In this document: positions 6,419 through 11,678 of the stretch, in pieces | How the letters are laid out: each line of letters begins with the position of its first letter | Numbering within the stretch: the stretch's first letter is position 1 | Assembly (NCBI GenBank): GCA_002345925.1 | Contig: DDWM01000044.1 | Coordinates: 1-11,678, forward strand | DNA from: Actinobacteria bacterium UBA2286 | Lineage (GTDB): Bacteria > Actinomycetota > Coriobacteriia > Anaerosomatales > Anaerosomataceae | Length of the DNA stretch: 11,678 nt | Direction of reading: 5' to 3' | Translations under genes and position numbers: made by a program | Notes under the pieces: model-generated | Told to the model about the DNA's origin: nothing | What the model saw: only the letters and a program-made list of their open reading frames with translations | The model's database searches: none

Positions 6419-7486
6419 TCAGATTTCGATCTCGAAGGCCCGCGCAAGCGCACCTATATCAACGGAACGCTCGAACATCTCGCGTATTCTATCAGCCTTC
6501 GTCGCGTCGTGAAGACGGGTGTGACCCATGAGGTGCTCCATCTTCTCAACGGCTGTCAGAGTATCTGTATCGACGAGAAGGATAGGCACGCCGAGCTCCT
6601 CAGCACGGGACAAGACCAGCGACGATGGCGGCATGTTGCCGGTTAGGATTATGCAACGTGTGTTAGTTTCAAGCGCCGCCAGCTGCACGTCGGCTCTGTC
6701 GCCGCCGGTGATGACCGCTTTGCGAGCCTTGCGGCGGAAGAACCGGAGCGCCTTGTCCTGGCCCATCGCGCCAACCATGAACGTCTCCACAGCCTCATCG
6801 AGCTGATCCTCTGCCGAGAGCACAGTGCCGTTAAGCGCATCGACGATTTCGTGCACAGTCACGGAGGAGAGCGCCGTGTCGTGAGGGATGACTCCGAAGA
6901 CGGGAATGTCGCGCGAAACCAGGTAAGGGGCGAGACGACCAGTCACGAACTCAGCCTGAGACTCGTGCACCCAGTTGAAGATCACGCCACGAAGGAGATC
7001 TCCGAGGCGCCTGGACTCGCAGATGACCGAGTCTGGCAGGTCATTAGCGCGCGGTCTGTCGAGCAGCAGCATCTTGGCATCAAGCATGACAGCAAGATCT
7101 GGCGCCGCCAGACCGAGCGATGACGCCTGGAATGGGTCACTTGGACCCTCTATCACCATGACATCGCGACCCTCCGAGCAGGTGTGGTAGCTTTCCGTGA
7201 CCGCTGCGGCAACGTTGCCCTCCGCATGGGACAAGACGGACTCCACGAGGGCCTGCGTGCGTACGATCGGACAGACAACCTCTGTGGGTGCCGGACGCGA
7301 GAGTGTCTTGTTGATGTAGAGGGCGTCTTGATCGGTAAGCACGCCGTCTACCGTGATCGGCATGGCACCGTATGGCTTGAAGTAGCCAACGTTGAGCCCC
7401 CTCGCGGCAAGCGTGCTGATCAGCGCGAGCGACAGACCGCTCTTGCCCGAATACGCTGCGGTGGACGTGACGAGAATCGCACGCAT
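6419..7486 (-). CDS. BioD-like/DRTGG-domain protein (stand-alone N-terminal domain of phosphotransacetylase type)
   Basis: A 355-residue cytoplasmic protein of the 'phosphotransacetylase family/BioD-like' group (COG0857-like N-terminal region). An N-terminal P-loop NTPase fold resembling dethiobiotin synthetase covers roughly residues 1-220, with TSTAAYSGKS (7-16) as nucleotide-binding loop, VGYFKPYG, the Walker-B-like VMVIEGPSD and GVIFNWV. A DRTGG-type domain follows (about 220-340) with VITGGDRADVQLAAL (258-272). There is no PTA_PTB catalytic domain, so it should not by itself make acetyl-phosphate. The start is the ATG at 7486, 6 nt after GGAGG; an ATG at 7492 overlaps the upstream stop but sits directly against that site. 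It is coupled to the ADP-forming CoA ligase gene, which suggests a regulatory or accessory role to it. The exact function is unknown. Confidence 0.85.
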   Translation of the reverse strand: MRAILVTSTAAYSGKSGLSLALISTLAARGLNVGYFKPYGAMPITVDGVLTDQDALYINKTLSRPAPTEVVCPIVRTQALVESVLSHAEGNVAAAVTESYHTCSEGRDVMVIEGPSDPFQASSLGLAAPDLAVMLDAKMLLLDRPRANDLPDSVICESRRLGDLLRGVIFNWVHESQAEFVTGRLAPYLVSRDIPVFGVIPHDTALSSVTVHEIVDALNGTVLSAEDQLDEAVETFMVGAMGQDKALRFFRRKARKAVITGGDRADVQLAALETNTRCIILTGNMPPSSLVLSRAEELGVPILLVDTDTLTAVEKMEHLMGHTRLHDATKADRIREMFERSVDIGALARAFEIEI

Positions 7487-7488
7487 GG

Positions 7489-9582
7489 TCATCCTCCGAT
7501 TCCGATACGAATGTCGGCCGCGACGGCGCCGCCACCCTTGTCAGCAACGATGAGCGGATTGATATCAAGCTCAGTGATTTCAGGGAAATCGGTCACCAAC
7601 GCAGAGATGCGCACGATGGTGTCGATGACTGCGTCGAGGTCTGCCGCGTGTTGTCCACGGGCGCCCCGCAAGAGGCCGAAGCCGCGAATCTCGGATAGCA
7701 TCGTTCTGGCCTCCTCCGTTGTGACGGGGCAAAGCCTGAAAGTCACGTCTTTCATGACCTCCACGTAGATACCCCCGAGGCCGAACATCAACAGCGGGCC
7801 GAATTGCGGGTCCCGGTTGACGCCGATGATGACCTCACGGCCAGGGTCTAGCATTCGCTGGACGGTAACACCCCAGATGTTGGCGTCTTCCATGCGTGCG
7901 CGGACCTTGTTGATGATGTCCTCGTACGCCTCATCGAGCTCGGCTTCATCGGATATCCCAATGCGGATGCCGCCGATGTCCGACTTGTGCAAGATATCCG
8001 GGCTCGCGATCTTGAGCACGACGGGATACCCCACCTCGGCGGCGAGAACCCGTGCTGCTTCCAGATCCTTGGCGAGTCCACCGGCTGGAACCGTGATGCC
8101 GTAAGACTCCGCGATCAGAGATGCCGACTGCTCGGTGATGAACGTGCGCCCGGCAGCCACGGCGTGATCGATGGCCTGTCTTACCGCGGCCTTGTCGGCC
8201 TCGATGACAGGTGGCTTGGTGCGAGGCGTATCCAGCTGTCGACGGTGTTGGAGCATGGCCGAGAGTGTCGCTACAGCTCGCTCAGGGAACTCGAAGTGTG
8301 GCACGAGGCCATCGCGCAGTATCGGAATCGCCTCCGCTACAGCCCCCTTGCCCATGAAGCTCGCGAAGACCGGTAGCCGAGATGAACTGGAGAGTTCGAC
8401 GACCACTCGTGCGATGTCGGCCGCCTGTGTCATCGCCTGAGGCGTGAGGATCACAAGAATCGCGCGCACGTTTGGATCTTTCGCGAGAATCTTGCCGGCG
8501 ACCTCGTATCGCTCGGGCGTTGCATCGCCGAGGACATCAACCGGGTTGTAGAATGCTGCAGCCGCCGGCAGCGCGTCTTGCAGAGCCTGGATGGTCTCGG
8601 GCTCGAGTGATGACAGTGAGACACCCGAACGTTCGCAGGCGTCAGTCGCAAGGATGGCGGGGCCGCCGGCGTTCGTGAGTATCACCAGACCGGGACCGCT
8701 CGGCAATGGCTGTCGGGCGAACCCTACTGAGAAGTCGAAGAGCTCCTGAACTGAGCGAGCACGAATCACCCCGGCCTTACGGAATGCCGCGTCGTATGCC
8801 TGTTCAGAGCCGGCTAGGCTGCCGGTGTGCGATGAAACGGCTCTGGCACCTGCGTCGGAGCCGCCCGCCTTGAGTGCGATGAGCGGTTTGACCGCAGAGA
8901 GCGCTGTGGCGGCGTCGACGAAAGCGCGACCGTCGCTGACAGCTTCAAGGTACGCAGCGACAACACTCGTGTCGGGATCCTCGGTCCATGTACGCACCAG
9001 GTCGACTTCAGACACGTCGGCTTTGTTGCCGAGTGAGACGAACCGCGAAAGTCCAATTCCCTCGCCCGCCGCCCAGTCGAGGACAGCCGTGCCGAGAGCA
9101 CCCGATTGCGACATGAAGGCAATCGTGCCCTGCTCGGGCATTGAGGCTGCGAACGATGCATTCAGGTCACTTGAAGTGGAGATGAGCCCGAGGCAGTTCG
9201 GCCCGAGAACTCGTATGTTGTGTCGTGCAGCTGCTGCTAGTACGTCTCGCTCCAGTACAGCGCCTGAGGGACCGGTCTCCTTGAACCCCGCGGAGATTAC
9301 GATCACCGACTGCGTGCCGTGTTGCCCACATTCTTCGATAACCGAAGCCACATGGGCCGCCGGAACCACGATGATCGCAAGATCAACCGGGCCGGGCACG
9401 TCCGTGATGCTCGGATAGCACACGTGTCCGTGCACATCGGCAGCGCGCGGGTTCACCGGATAGACATGTCCCCGGAAACCCGCCTCGAGAAGGTTGTCAA
9501 AGATGTAATGGCCGACCTTCCCCTCTTCACGGGAAACGCCGACCACTGCAACTGAGCGAGGAGAGAAGAACTGTTCGAGCAC
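7489..9582 (-). CDS. Fused alpha-beta ADP-forming acetate/acyl-CoA ligase
   Basis: A 697-residue NDP-forming acyl-CoA synthetase (acetyl-CoA + ADP + Pi to acetate + CoA + ATP, or related acyl substrates), cytoplasmic. The order is alpha then beta: a CoA-binding Rossmann domain (about 5-130, with SVAVVGVSREEGKVG and NPRA), succinyl-CoA-ligase-like domains (about 150-450) with MSQSGALGTA, YLEAVSDGR (Glu213) and SSHTGSLAGS, where His252 fits the phosphorylated His, then an ATP-grasp beta part (about 465-697) with YPVVLKIASPDILHKSDIGG, MFGLGGIYVEV and ELDINPL. All key motifs are intact. The start is GTG at 9582, about 10 nt after GGGGAGG; an ATG at 9592 is in another frame. The stop overlaps the first possible ATG of the BioD-like gene. 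Its substrate (acetate, propionate, branched or aryl acids) is not readable from sequence. It could serve ATP production, or CoA-activated primers for FabH. Confidence 0.92.
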   Translation of the reverse strand: MLEQFFSPRSVAVVGVSREEGKVGHYIFDNLLEAGFRGHVYPVNPRAADVHGHVCYPSITDVPGPVDLAIIVVPAAHVASVIEECGQHGTQSVIVISAGFKETGPSGAVLERDVLAAAARHNIRVLGPNCLGLISTSSDLNASFAASMPEQGTIAFMSQSGALGTAVLDWAAGEGIGLSRFVSLGNKADVSEVDLVRTWTEDPDTSVVAAYLEAVSDGRAFVDAATALSAVKPLIALKAGGSDAGARAVSSHTGSLAGSEQAYDAAFRKAGVIRARSVQELFDFSVGFARQPLPSGPGLVILTNAGGPAILATDACERSGVSLSSLEPETIQALQDALPAAAAFYNPVDVLGDATPERYEVAGKILAKDPNVRAILVILTPQAMTQAADIARVVVELSSSSRLPVFASFMGKGAVAEAIPILRDGLVPHFEFPERAVATLSAMLQHRRQLDTPRTKPPVIEADKAAVRQAIDHAVAAGRTFITEQSASLIAESYGITVPAGGLAKDLEAARVLAAEVGYPVVLKIASPDILHKSDIGGIRIGISDEAELDEAYEDIINKVRARMEDANIWGVTVQRMLDPGREVIIGVNRDPQFGPLLMFGLGGIYVEVMKDVTFRLCPVTTEEARTMLSEIRGFGLLRGARGQHAADLDAVIDTIVRISALVTDFPEITELDINPLIVADKGGGAVAADIRIGIGG
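7493..7497 (-). promoter_or_regulatory. RBS that selects the second ATG of the BioD-like gene
   Basis: GGAGG lies directly against the ATG at 7492 but 6 nt before the ATG at 7486. Normal spacing favours the latter, shortening the protein by two residues. Confidence 0.6.
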
Positions 9583-9611
9583 TGACGCTCATCCTCCCCT
9601 ATAACGGAACA

Positions 9612-9630
9612 GCGCCCCGAGCAGGGGCGC
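9612..9630 (-). terminator. GC hairpin after rpmF, possible weak terminator or attenuator
   Basis: A perfect 7-bp stem GCGCCCC/GGGGCGC with a 5-nt loop begins 6 nt past the rpmF stop. On the minus strand it is followed by TGTTCCGTTATA, which is only partly T-rich, then by the GGGGAGG of the CoA ligase gene. It may cause partial termination, so that rpmF is made in excess of downstream genes. Without a real T-run, full termination is unlikely. Confidence 0.5.
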
Positions 9631-9636
9631 CGGTCA

Positions 9637-9813
9637 CTAATCCGTCTCGACGATCTCCTTGCCATCGTAATACCCACATTCGCCGCATACGCGATGCGGG
9701 AGCTTGACCTGGTGGCACTGCGGGCACAGGGAGCGTGCGGGCGCCTCAAGCTTGTGGCACGAACGACGGGAGTTGGTGACGGAGCGACCCGTCTTCCTCT
9801 TAGGCACAGCCAT
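9637..9813 (-). CDS. rpmF: 50S ribosomal protein L32
   Basis: bL32 is a small protein of the large ribosomal subunit. The 58-residue product begins MAVPKRKTGRSVTNSRRS, the usual bL32 N-terminus, and has a zinc-ribbon with CPQC (30-33) and CGEC (43-46), so it is the zinc-binding (C+) form. The ATG at 9813 has AAGGGAG 10 nt upstream; the frame stays open for another 16 codons upstream but there is no family match there. The DUF177-rpmF-plsX-fab order is widespread in bacteria. Here rpmF has its own upstream promoter candidate and two enzymes separate it from plsX. Confidence 0.97.
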   Translation of the reverse strand: MAVPKRKTGRSVTNSRRSCHKLEAPARSLCPQCHQVKLPHRVCGECGYYDGKEIVETD

Positions 9814-9834
9814 GGTGGTGATTCTCCCTTCAAG

Positions 9835-9851
9835 GCGCCGTAGTGCGGCGC
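9835..9851 (-). repeat. Hairpin in the rpmF leader
   Basis: A 6-bp stem GCGCCG/CGGCGC with a 5-nt loop ends a few bases before the AAGGGAG of rpmF, in the predicted 5' untranslated region. A second small stem (ACGAC/GTCGT) lies about 25 nt further upstream. They could affect rpmF translation; I recognise no known ribosomal-protein leader motif. Confidence 0.4.
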
Positions 9852-9901
9852 GATACTTCAACGTTGATTATGCGACGACCGGGGTCGTGGCGCAAAGCGA
9901 C

Positions 9902-9932
9902 ACTATAGCACAAGGCGGCGTGATTCTGGCAA
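9902..9932 (-). promoter_or_regulatory. Extended -10 promoter for rpmF and the downstream operon
   Basis: Reading the minus strand, TATAGT (9907..9902) is preceded by TGC (9910..9908), giving an extended -10, with TTGCCA (9932..9927) as -35 at a long 19-bp spacing. It lies in the 122-bp gap after the DUF177 gene and would start transcription near 9895, leaving an untranslated leader of about 80 nt before rpmF. It is the best promoter-like sequence I see in the window, and would divide it into two transcription units. Confidence 0.6.
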
Positions 9933-9935
9933 GGC

Positions 9936-10484
9936 TCAGGAGTTGTTCTCTTCACCTGTAACGACGTCTTTCAGAACCGCGAACGGCGAACGCGATAAAT
10001 CTTCCTCGCAGCTGCATGCTCCTTCAGAGAGATCCTGACCGCACGTCACGCACATACCCGCGCAATCCGGTGAGTGCAAGGGCGCGAATGGAAGAGCGAG
10101 TGCGAAGCCTGCACTGATGGCAGGCATCAGATCGATATGCCTACCTGTGATCTCCTCGGCTTCTTGTTCTTCAGGGACTTCAGCCTCAACGCCGGGACGC
10201 ACGTAGAGGCCCTGAACGTCGCCGACAACAGTCATTTCAAACTCAGTCAAACACCTGGCGCACGTGGTTGACACGTCAACAGCGACAGTTCCGCTTGCAA
10301 CGATTCCAGTGCCGGTGTACGTCAGAACCACGTTCAGCTCGGCTTCACTCGTCGGAACAAAACGCTGGGGTCCAAGCTCGATAGGTTCGAGCGCAAACTC
10401 CAACTCGACGTCGATCGTGTCTGCCAGTTCGTCCAGAATGCCGGTGACGTCGACTCTCAGCTCACGAGGGGCGACGTCAGCCAC
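9936..10484 (-). CDS. DUF177 (YceD-family) protein
   Basis: A 182-residue DUF177 protein, the partner of rpmF in many genomes; the family is associated with 23S rRNA or ribosome biogenesis (established in plants and E. coli only in outline). It shows an N-terminal beta-rich part, CARC (Cys75, Cys78), the acidic linker EVPEEQEAEEI, then LMPAISAGFALALPFAPLH and a second Cys cluster CAGMCVTCGQDL...CSC (141-159), all usual for the family and likely metal-binding. The start is uncertain: GTG at 10484 has AAGG 9 nt upstream and overlaps the preceding gene by 8 bp, whereas GTG at 10520 (194 residues, 44-bp overlap) lacks a ribosome-binding site. The gene precedes the promoter-bearing gap before rpmF. 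Confidence 0.88.
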   Translation of the reverse strand: MADVAPRELRVDVTGILDELADTIDVELEFALEPIELGPQRFVPTSEAELNVVLTYTGTGIVASGTVAVDVSTTCARCLTEFEMTVVGDVQGLYVRPGVEAEVPEEQEAEEITGRHIDLMPAISAGFALALPFAPLHSPDCAGMCVTCGQDLSEGACSCEEDLSRSPFAVLKDVVTGEENNS

Positions 10485-10935
10485 GCTGACCGACCTTGCC
10501 CTGGAGGCGATCGCGTCCACGCTGAACGGCCGTGAGAAGCTTGCCCAGATTGACCTCTAGGTTGGCAAGCATCTCATCAGCGTAATCCTCAGCGCCGAGA
10601 CGAATCTCGCGCTCACGGTTACGTGCGTTGTCCAGAATGTCGGCTGCCTGCTGCTCGGCGAGCTTGACGATCTCCTGATCGCTCGCGATTGCCTGAGCGC
10701 GGTCGCGAGCCTCTTCGAGGACGCGGTTGGCTTCCTTCTCGGCTTCTTCGAGCATCTCCTGGCGTTCCTTGACGATCCAACGAGCCTGCTTGAGCTCATC
10801 GGGGAAGTTTGCCCGGATCTCGTCGATGATCTCGTAGACCTTGTCAGGGTCAACCATCTTGTTGGCCGAGAACGGCACGTTGCGACCGGAGTCGAGCAAT
10901 TCTTCGATCCGATCGATGAGCGCCATGATATCCAT
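10477..10935 (-). CDS. Short SepIVA/DivIVA-like coiled-coil protein
   Basis: A 152-residue charged, predominantly helical protein with no signal peptide or membrane segment. The N-terminal region (about 1-50, with RIEELLDSGRNVPFS and KVYEIIDEIRANFPDELKQA) and the C-terminal region (about 112-145, with AEDYADEMLANLEVNLGKLL and VQRGRDRL) resemble, from memory, the two ends of mycobacterial SepIVA/Rv2927c, a septation factor; an Ala/Glu/Arg-rich coiled coil (about 50-110) joins them. The mycobacterial protein is longer, with extra coiled-coil repeats in the middle. As in mycobacteria, a DUF177 gene is adjacent. The ATG at 10935 has GGGGAGG 9 nt upstream. It may be labelled as an ATP synthase F0 subunit B-like protein, but no N-terminal membrane helix is present, which argues against that. 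A role in division or wall growth is inferred. Confidence 0.8.
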   Translation of the reverse strand: MDIMALIDRIEELLDSGRNVPFSANKMVDPDKVYEIIDEIRANFPDELKQARWIVKERQEMLEEAEKEANRVLEEARDRAQAIASDQEIVKLAEQQAADILDNARNREREIRLGAEDYADEMLANLEVNLGKLLTAVQRGRDRLQGKVGQRG

Positions 10936-10962
10936 CTTGGTGTTCCTCCCCTATTGGGACTA

Positions 10963-11442
10963 CTACAAGCGTGCGGCCAAGGCCTCACAGACTGCGTCTG
11001 GCACCAGTCCTGAAACAGAACCTCCGTGCCGGGCTATCTCTTTCACTGCGGAAGAACTCAAGTACGCAAACTCCGGAATCGACATGATAAACATCGTCTC
11101 AATGCCTTCATTCAGCCGGAAGTTCAGCTGTGCCATCTGGAACTCGTGTTCAAAATCTGTGACCGCGCGCAGACCCTTGATGATGACTCGTGCATTCATC
11201 TTCTGTGCGAAGTCTACGAGAAGTGTATCAAAAGGTTGCACAGTCACGTTGGGAAGATGTGACACTGCGTCAGAAATGAACCCAACGCGCTCTTCGATCG
11301 AGAAGAGCGGGCCGCCACCTTTCTCGGGACTCAGTGCTACGCCAACAACAACATCATCGAAAAGACCAGCAGCGCGGACGATGATATCAAGGTGACCCGA
11401 GGTGACAGGATCAAACGTACCGGGGCACAGCGCTCGTCTCAC
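10963..11442 (-). CDS. coaD: Phosphopantetheine adenylyltransferase
   Basis: CoaD makes dephospho-CoA from 4'-phosphopantetheine and ATP, the penultimate step of CoA synthesis. The 159-residue protein has the normal length and all signatures: CPGTFDPVTSGHLDI (6-20, with the TxGH nucleotide motif at 14-17), SPEKGG, IIKGLRAVTDFEHEFQMAQ (87-105) and LSSSAVKEIA (128-137, the family ISSxxVRE). The start is GTG at 11442, overlapping the rsmD stop (GTGA), with AAGGGAAG about 8 nt upstream. The rsmD-coaD pair is common across bacteria. In this cluster it sits upstream of a CoA ligase and the CoA/ACP-dependent fatty-acid enzymes, though it may belong to a different transcript. Confidence 0.97.
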   Translation of the reverse strand: MRRALCPGTFDPVTSGHLDIIVRAAGLFDDVVVGVALSPEKGGGPLFSIEERVGFISDAVSHLPNVTVQPFDTLLVDFAQKMNARVIIKGLRAVTDFEHEFQMAQLNFRLNEGIETMFIMSIPEFAYLSSSAVKEIARHGGSVSGLVPDAVCEALAARL

Positions 11443-11678
11443 TTAGGCCGCTTCCCTTCGAACGTGGCGTACGACACTTTGGTGCTGCCGTAGCGCCGAT
11501 CACCTTGAGGGTCAAACCCAATCGGCCACTCCGCTGACGCATGCGAAGAGTGCTCGTATACGACGAGCGCATCCTCGGCCAGCATGCCGTTATTGGAAAG
11601 GTCCTCCAAAAGACGGCTGACTTGCGCCGGAACGATTCTATAGGGAGGGTCGAGAAAGAGCAACGAGAAGGGGCCGCC
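11439..11678 (-). CDS. rsmD: 16S rRNA (guanine966-N2)-methyltransferase RsmD, C-terminal part
   Basis: RsmD methylates G966 of 16S rRNA on the small-subunit body. Only the last 79 residues lie in the window, reading in from the right edge as GGPFSLLFLDPPYRIV, which contains the family's catalytic DPPY motif, and then NNGMLAEDALVVYEHSS, GDRRYGSTKVSYATFEG. The N-terminal SAM-binding motifs are beyond the edge. The stop overlaps the coaD start (GTGA), and the rsmD-coaD pairing supports the call. Another small rRNA methyltransferase is unlikely given this context. Confidence 0.92.
   Translation of the reverse strand, partial: GGPFSLLFLDPPYRIVPAQVSRLLEDLSNNGMLAEDALVVYEHSSHASAEWPIGFDPQGDRRYGSTKVSYATFEGKRPK

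Noticed and set aside
5382..6512. A 376-codon open frame on the plus strand opposite plsX
   Set aside because: It is antisense to a full-length plsX with all motifs; its translation is low-complexity and Arg/Cys/His-rich with no recognisable domain, as expected for a high-GC shadow frame.
6419..7492. The BioD-like gene as dethiobiotin synthetase (bioD)
   Set aside because: At 355 residues it is much longer than BioD, carries a DRTGG-type C-terminal region, and has no biotin genes around it.
10477..10935. The coiled-coil gene as ATP synthase F0 subunit b
   Set aside because: There is no N-terminal membrane helix, no other ATP synthase gene is nearby, and the ends resemble SepIVA better.
1..11678. 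Mobile element, CRISPR array, tRNA or recent horizontal insertion
   Set aside because: No transposase or integrase, no spaced direct repeats, no tRNA-like fold that I can see; base composition and codon style look even across the window, including the inserted CoA-ligase pair.

Overview
The window is one unbroken, strongly GC-biased run of genes, all transcribed from the minus strand (right to left). It carries a type II fatty-acid and phospholipid precursor cluster fused to a housekeeping block. In transcription order it reads: rsmD (5' part outside the window), coaD, a short SepIVA/DivIVA-like coiled-coil gene, a DUF177 (YceD) gene, rpmF, a fused ADP-forming acyl/acetyl-CoA synthetase, a BioD-like/DRTGG 'phosphotransacetylase N-domain' protein, plsX, fabH, fabK, fabD, fabG, acpP, a second FabK/nitronate-monooxygenase-like flavoprotein, and fabF (3' part outside the window). 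The gene content is almost entirely recognisable. I see no tRNA, rRNA, CRISPR array, insertion sequence or phage gene.

The likely host is an anaerobic or facultatively anaerobic high-GC bacterium of the Actinobacteriota, plausibly near Coriobacteriia/Anaerosomatales. This is inferred from three things: the DUF177 gene beside a protein whose two ends resemble mycobacterial SepIVA (Rv2927c), as in mycobacteria; FabK instead of FabI; and an ADP-forming CoA ligase of the kind common in fermenters. No 16S or phylogeny is available here, so the assignment is tentative.

Layout. Positions 9936-11678 hold rsmD, coaD, sepIVA-like and DUF177, tightly packed. A 122-bp gap (9814-9935) holds the best promoter in the window, an extended -10 (TGC-TATAGT) ahead of rpmF. 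rpmF is followed by a GC hairpin and then the ACD/BioD-like pair (6419-9582), which interrupts the widespread DUF177-rpmF-plsX order. plsX to fabF (1-6404) is the fatty-acid set proper, with ATGA/GTGA stop-start overlaps at fabK/fabD, fabD/fabG and fabK2/fabF. acpP is flanked by a weak promoter-like sequence and by a long perfect-core hairpin (1348-1393), an arrangement that could let ACP be made in excess over its neighbours.

Together: CoaD supplies CoA; FabD loads malonyl onto ACP; FabH primes with an acyl-CoA; FabF, FabG and FabK elongate and reduce (no FabZ/FabA dehydratase and no acetyl-CoA carboxylase lie in the window); PlsX turns acyl-ACP into acyl-phosphate for phospholipid synthesis. 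The embedded CoA ligase may feed starter acyl-CoA to FabH or drain acetyl-CoA for ATP. The points most worth following are the ACD plus stand-alone DRTGG pair inside the operon, the Cys-cluster FabK paralogue next to acpP, the acpP hairpin, and the minimal SepIVA-like protein.
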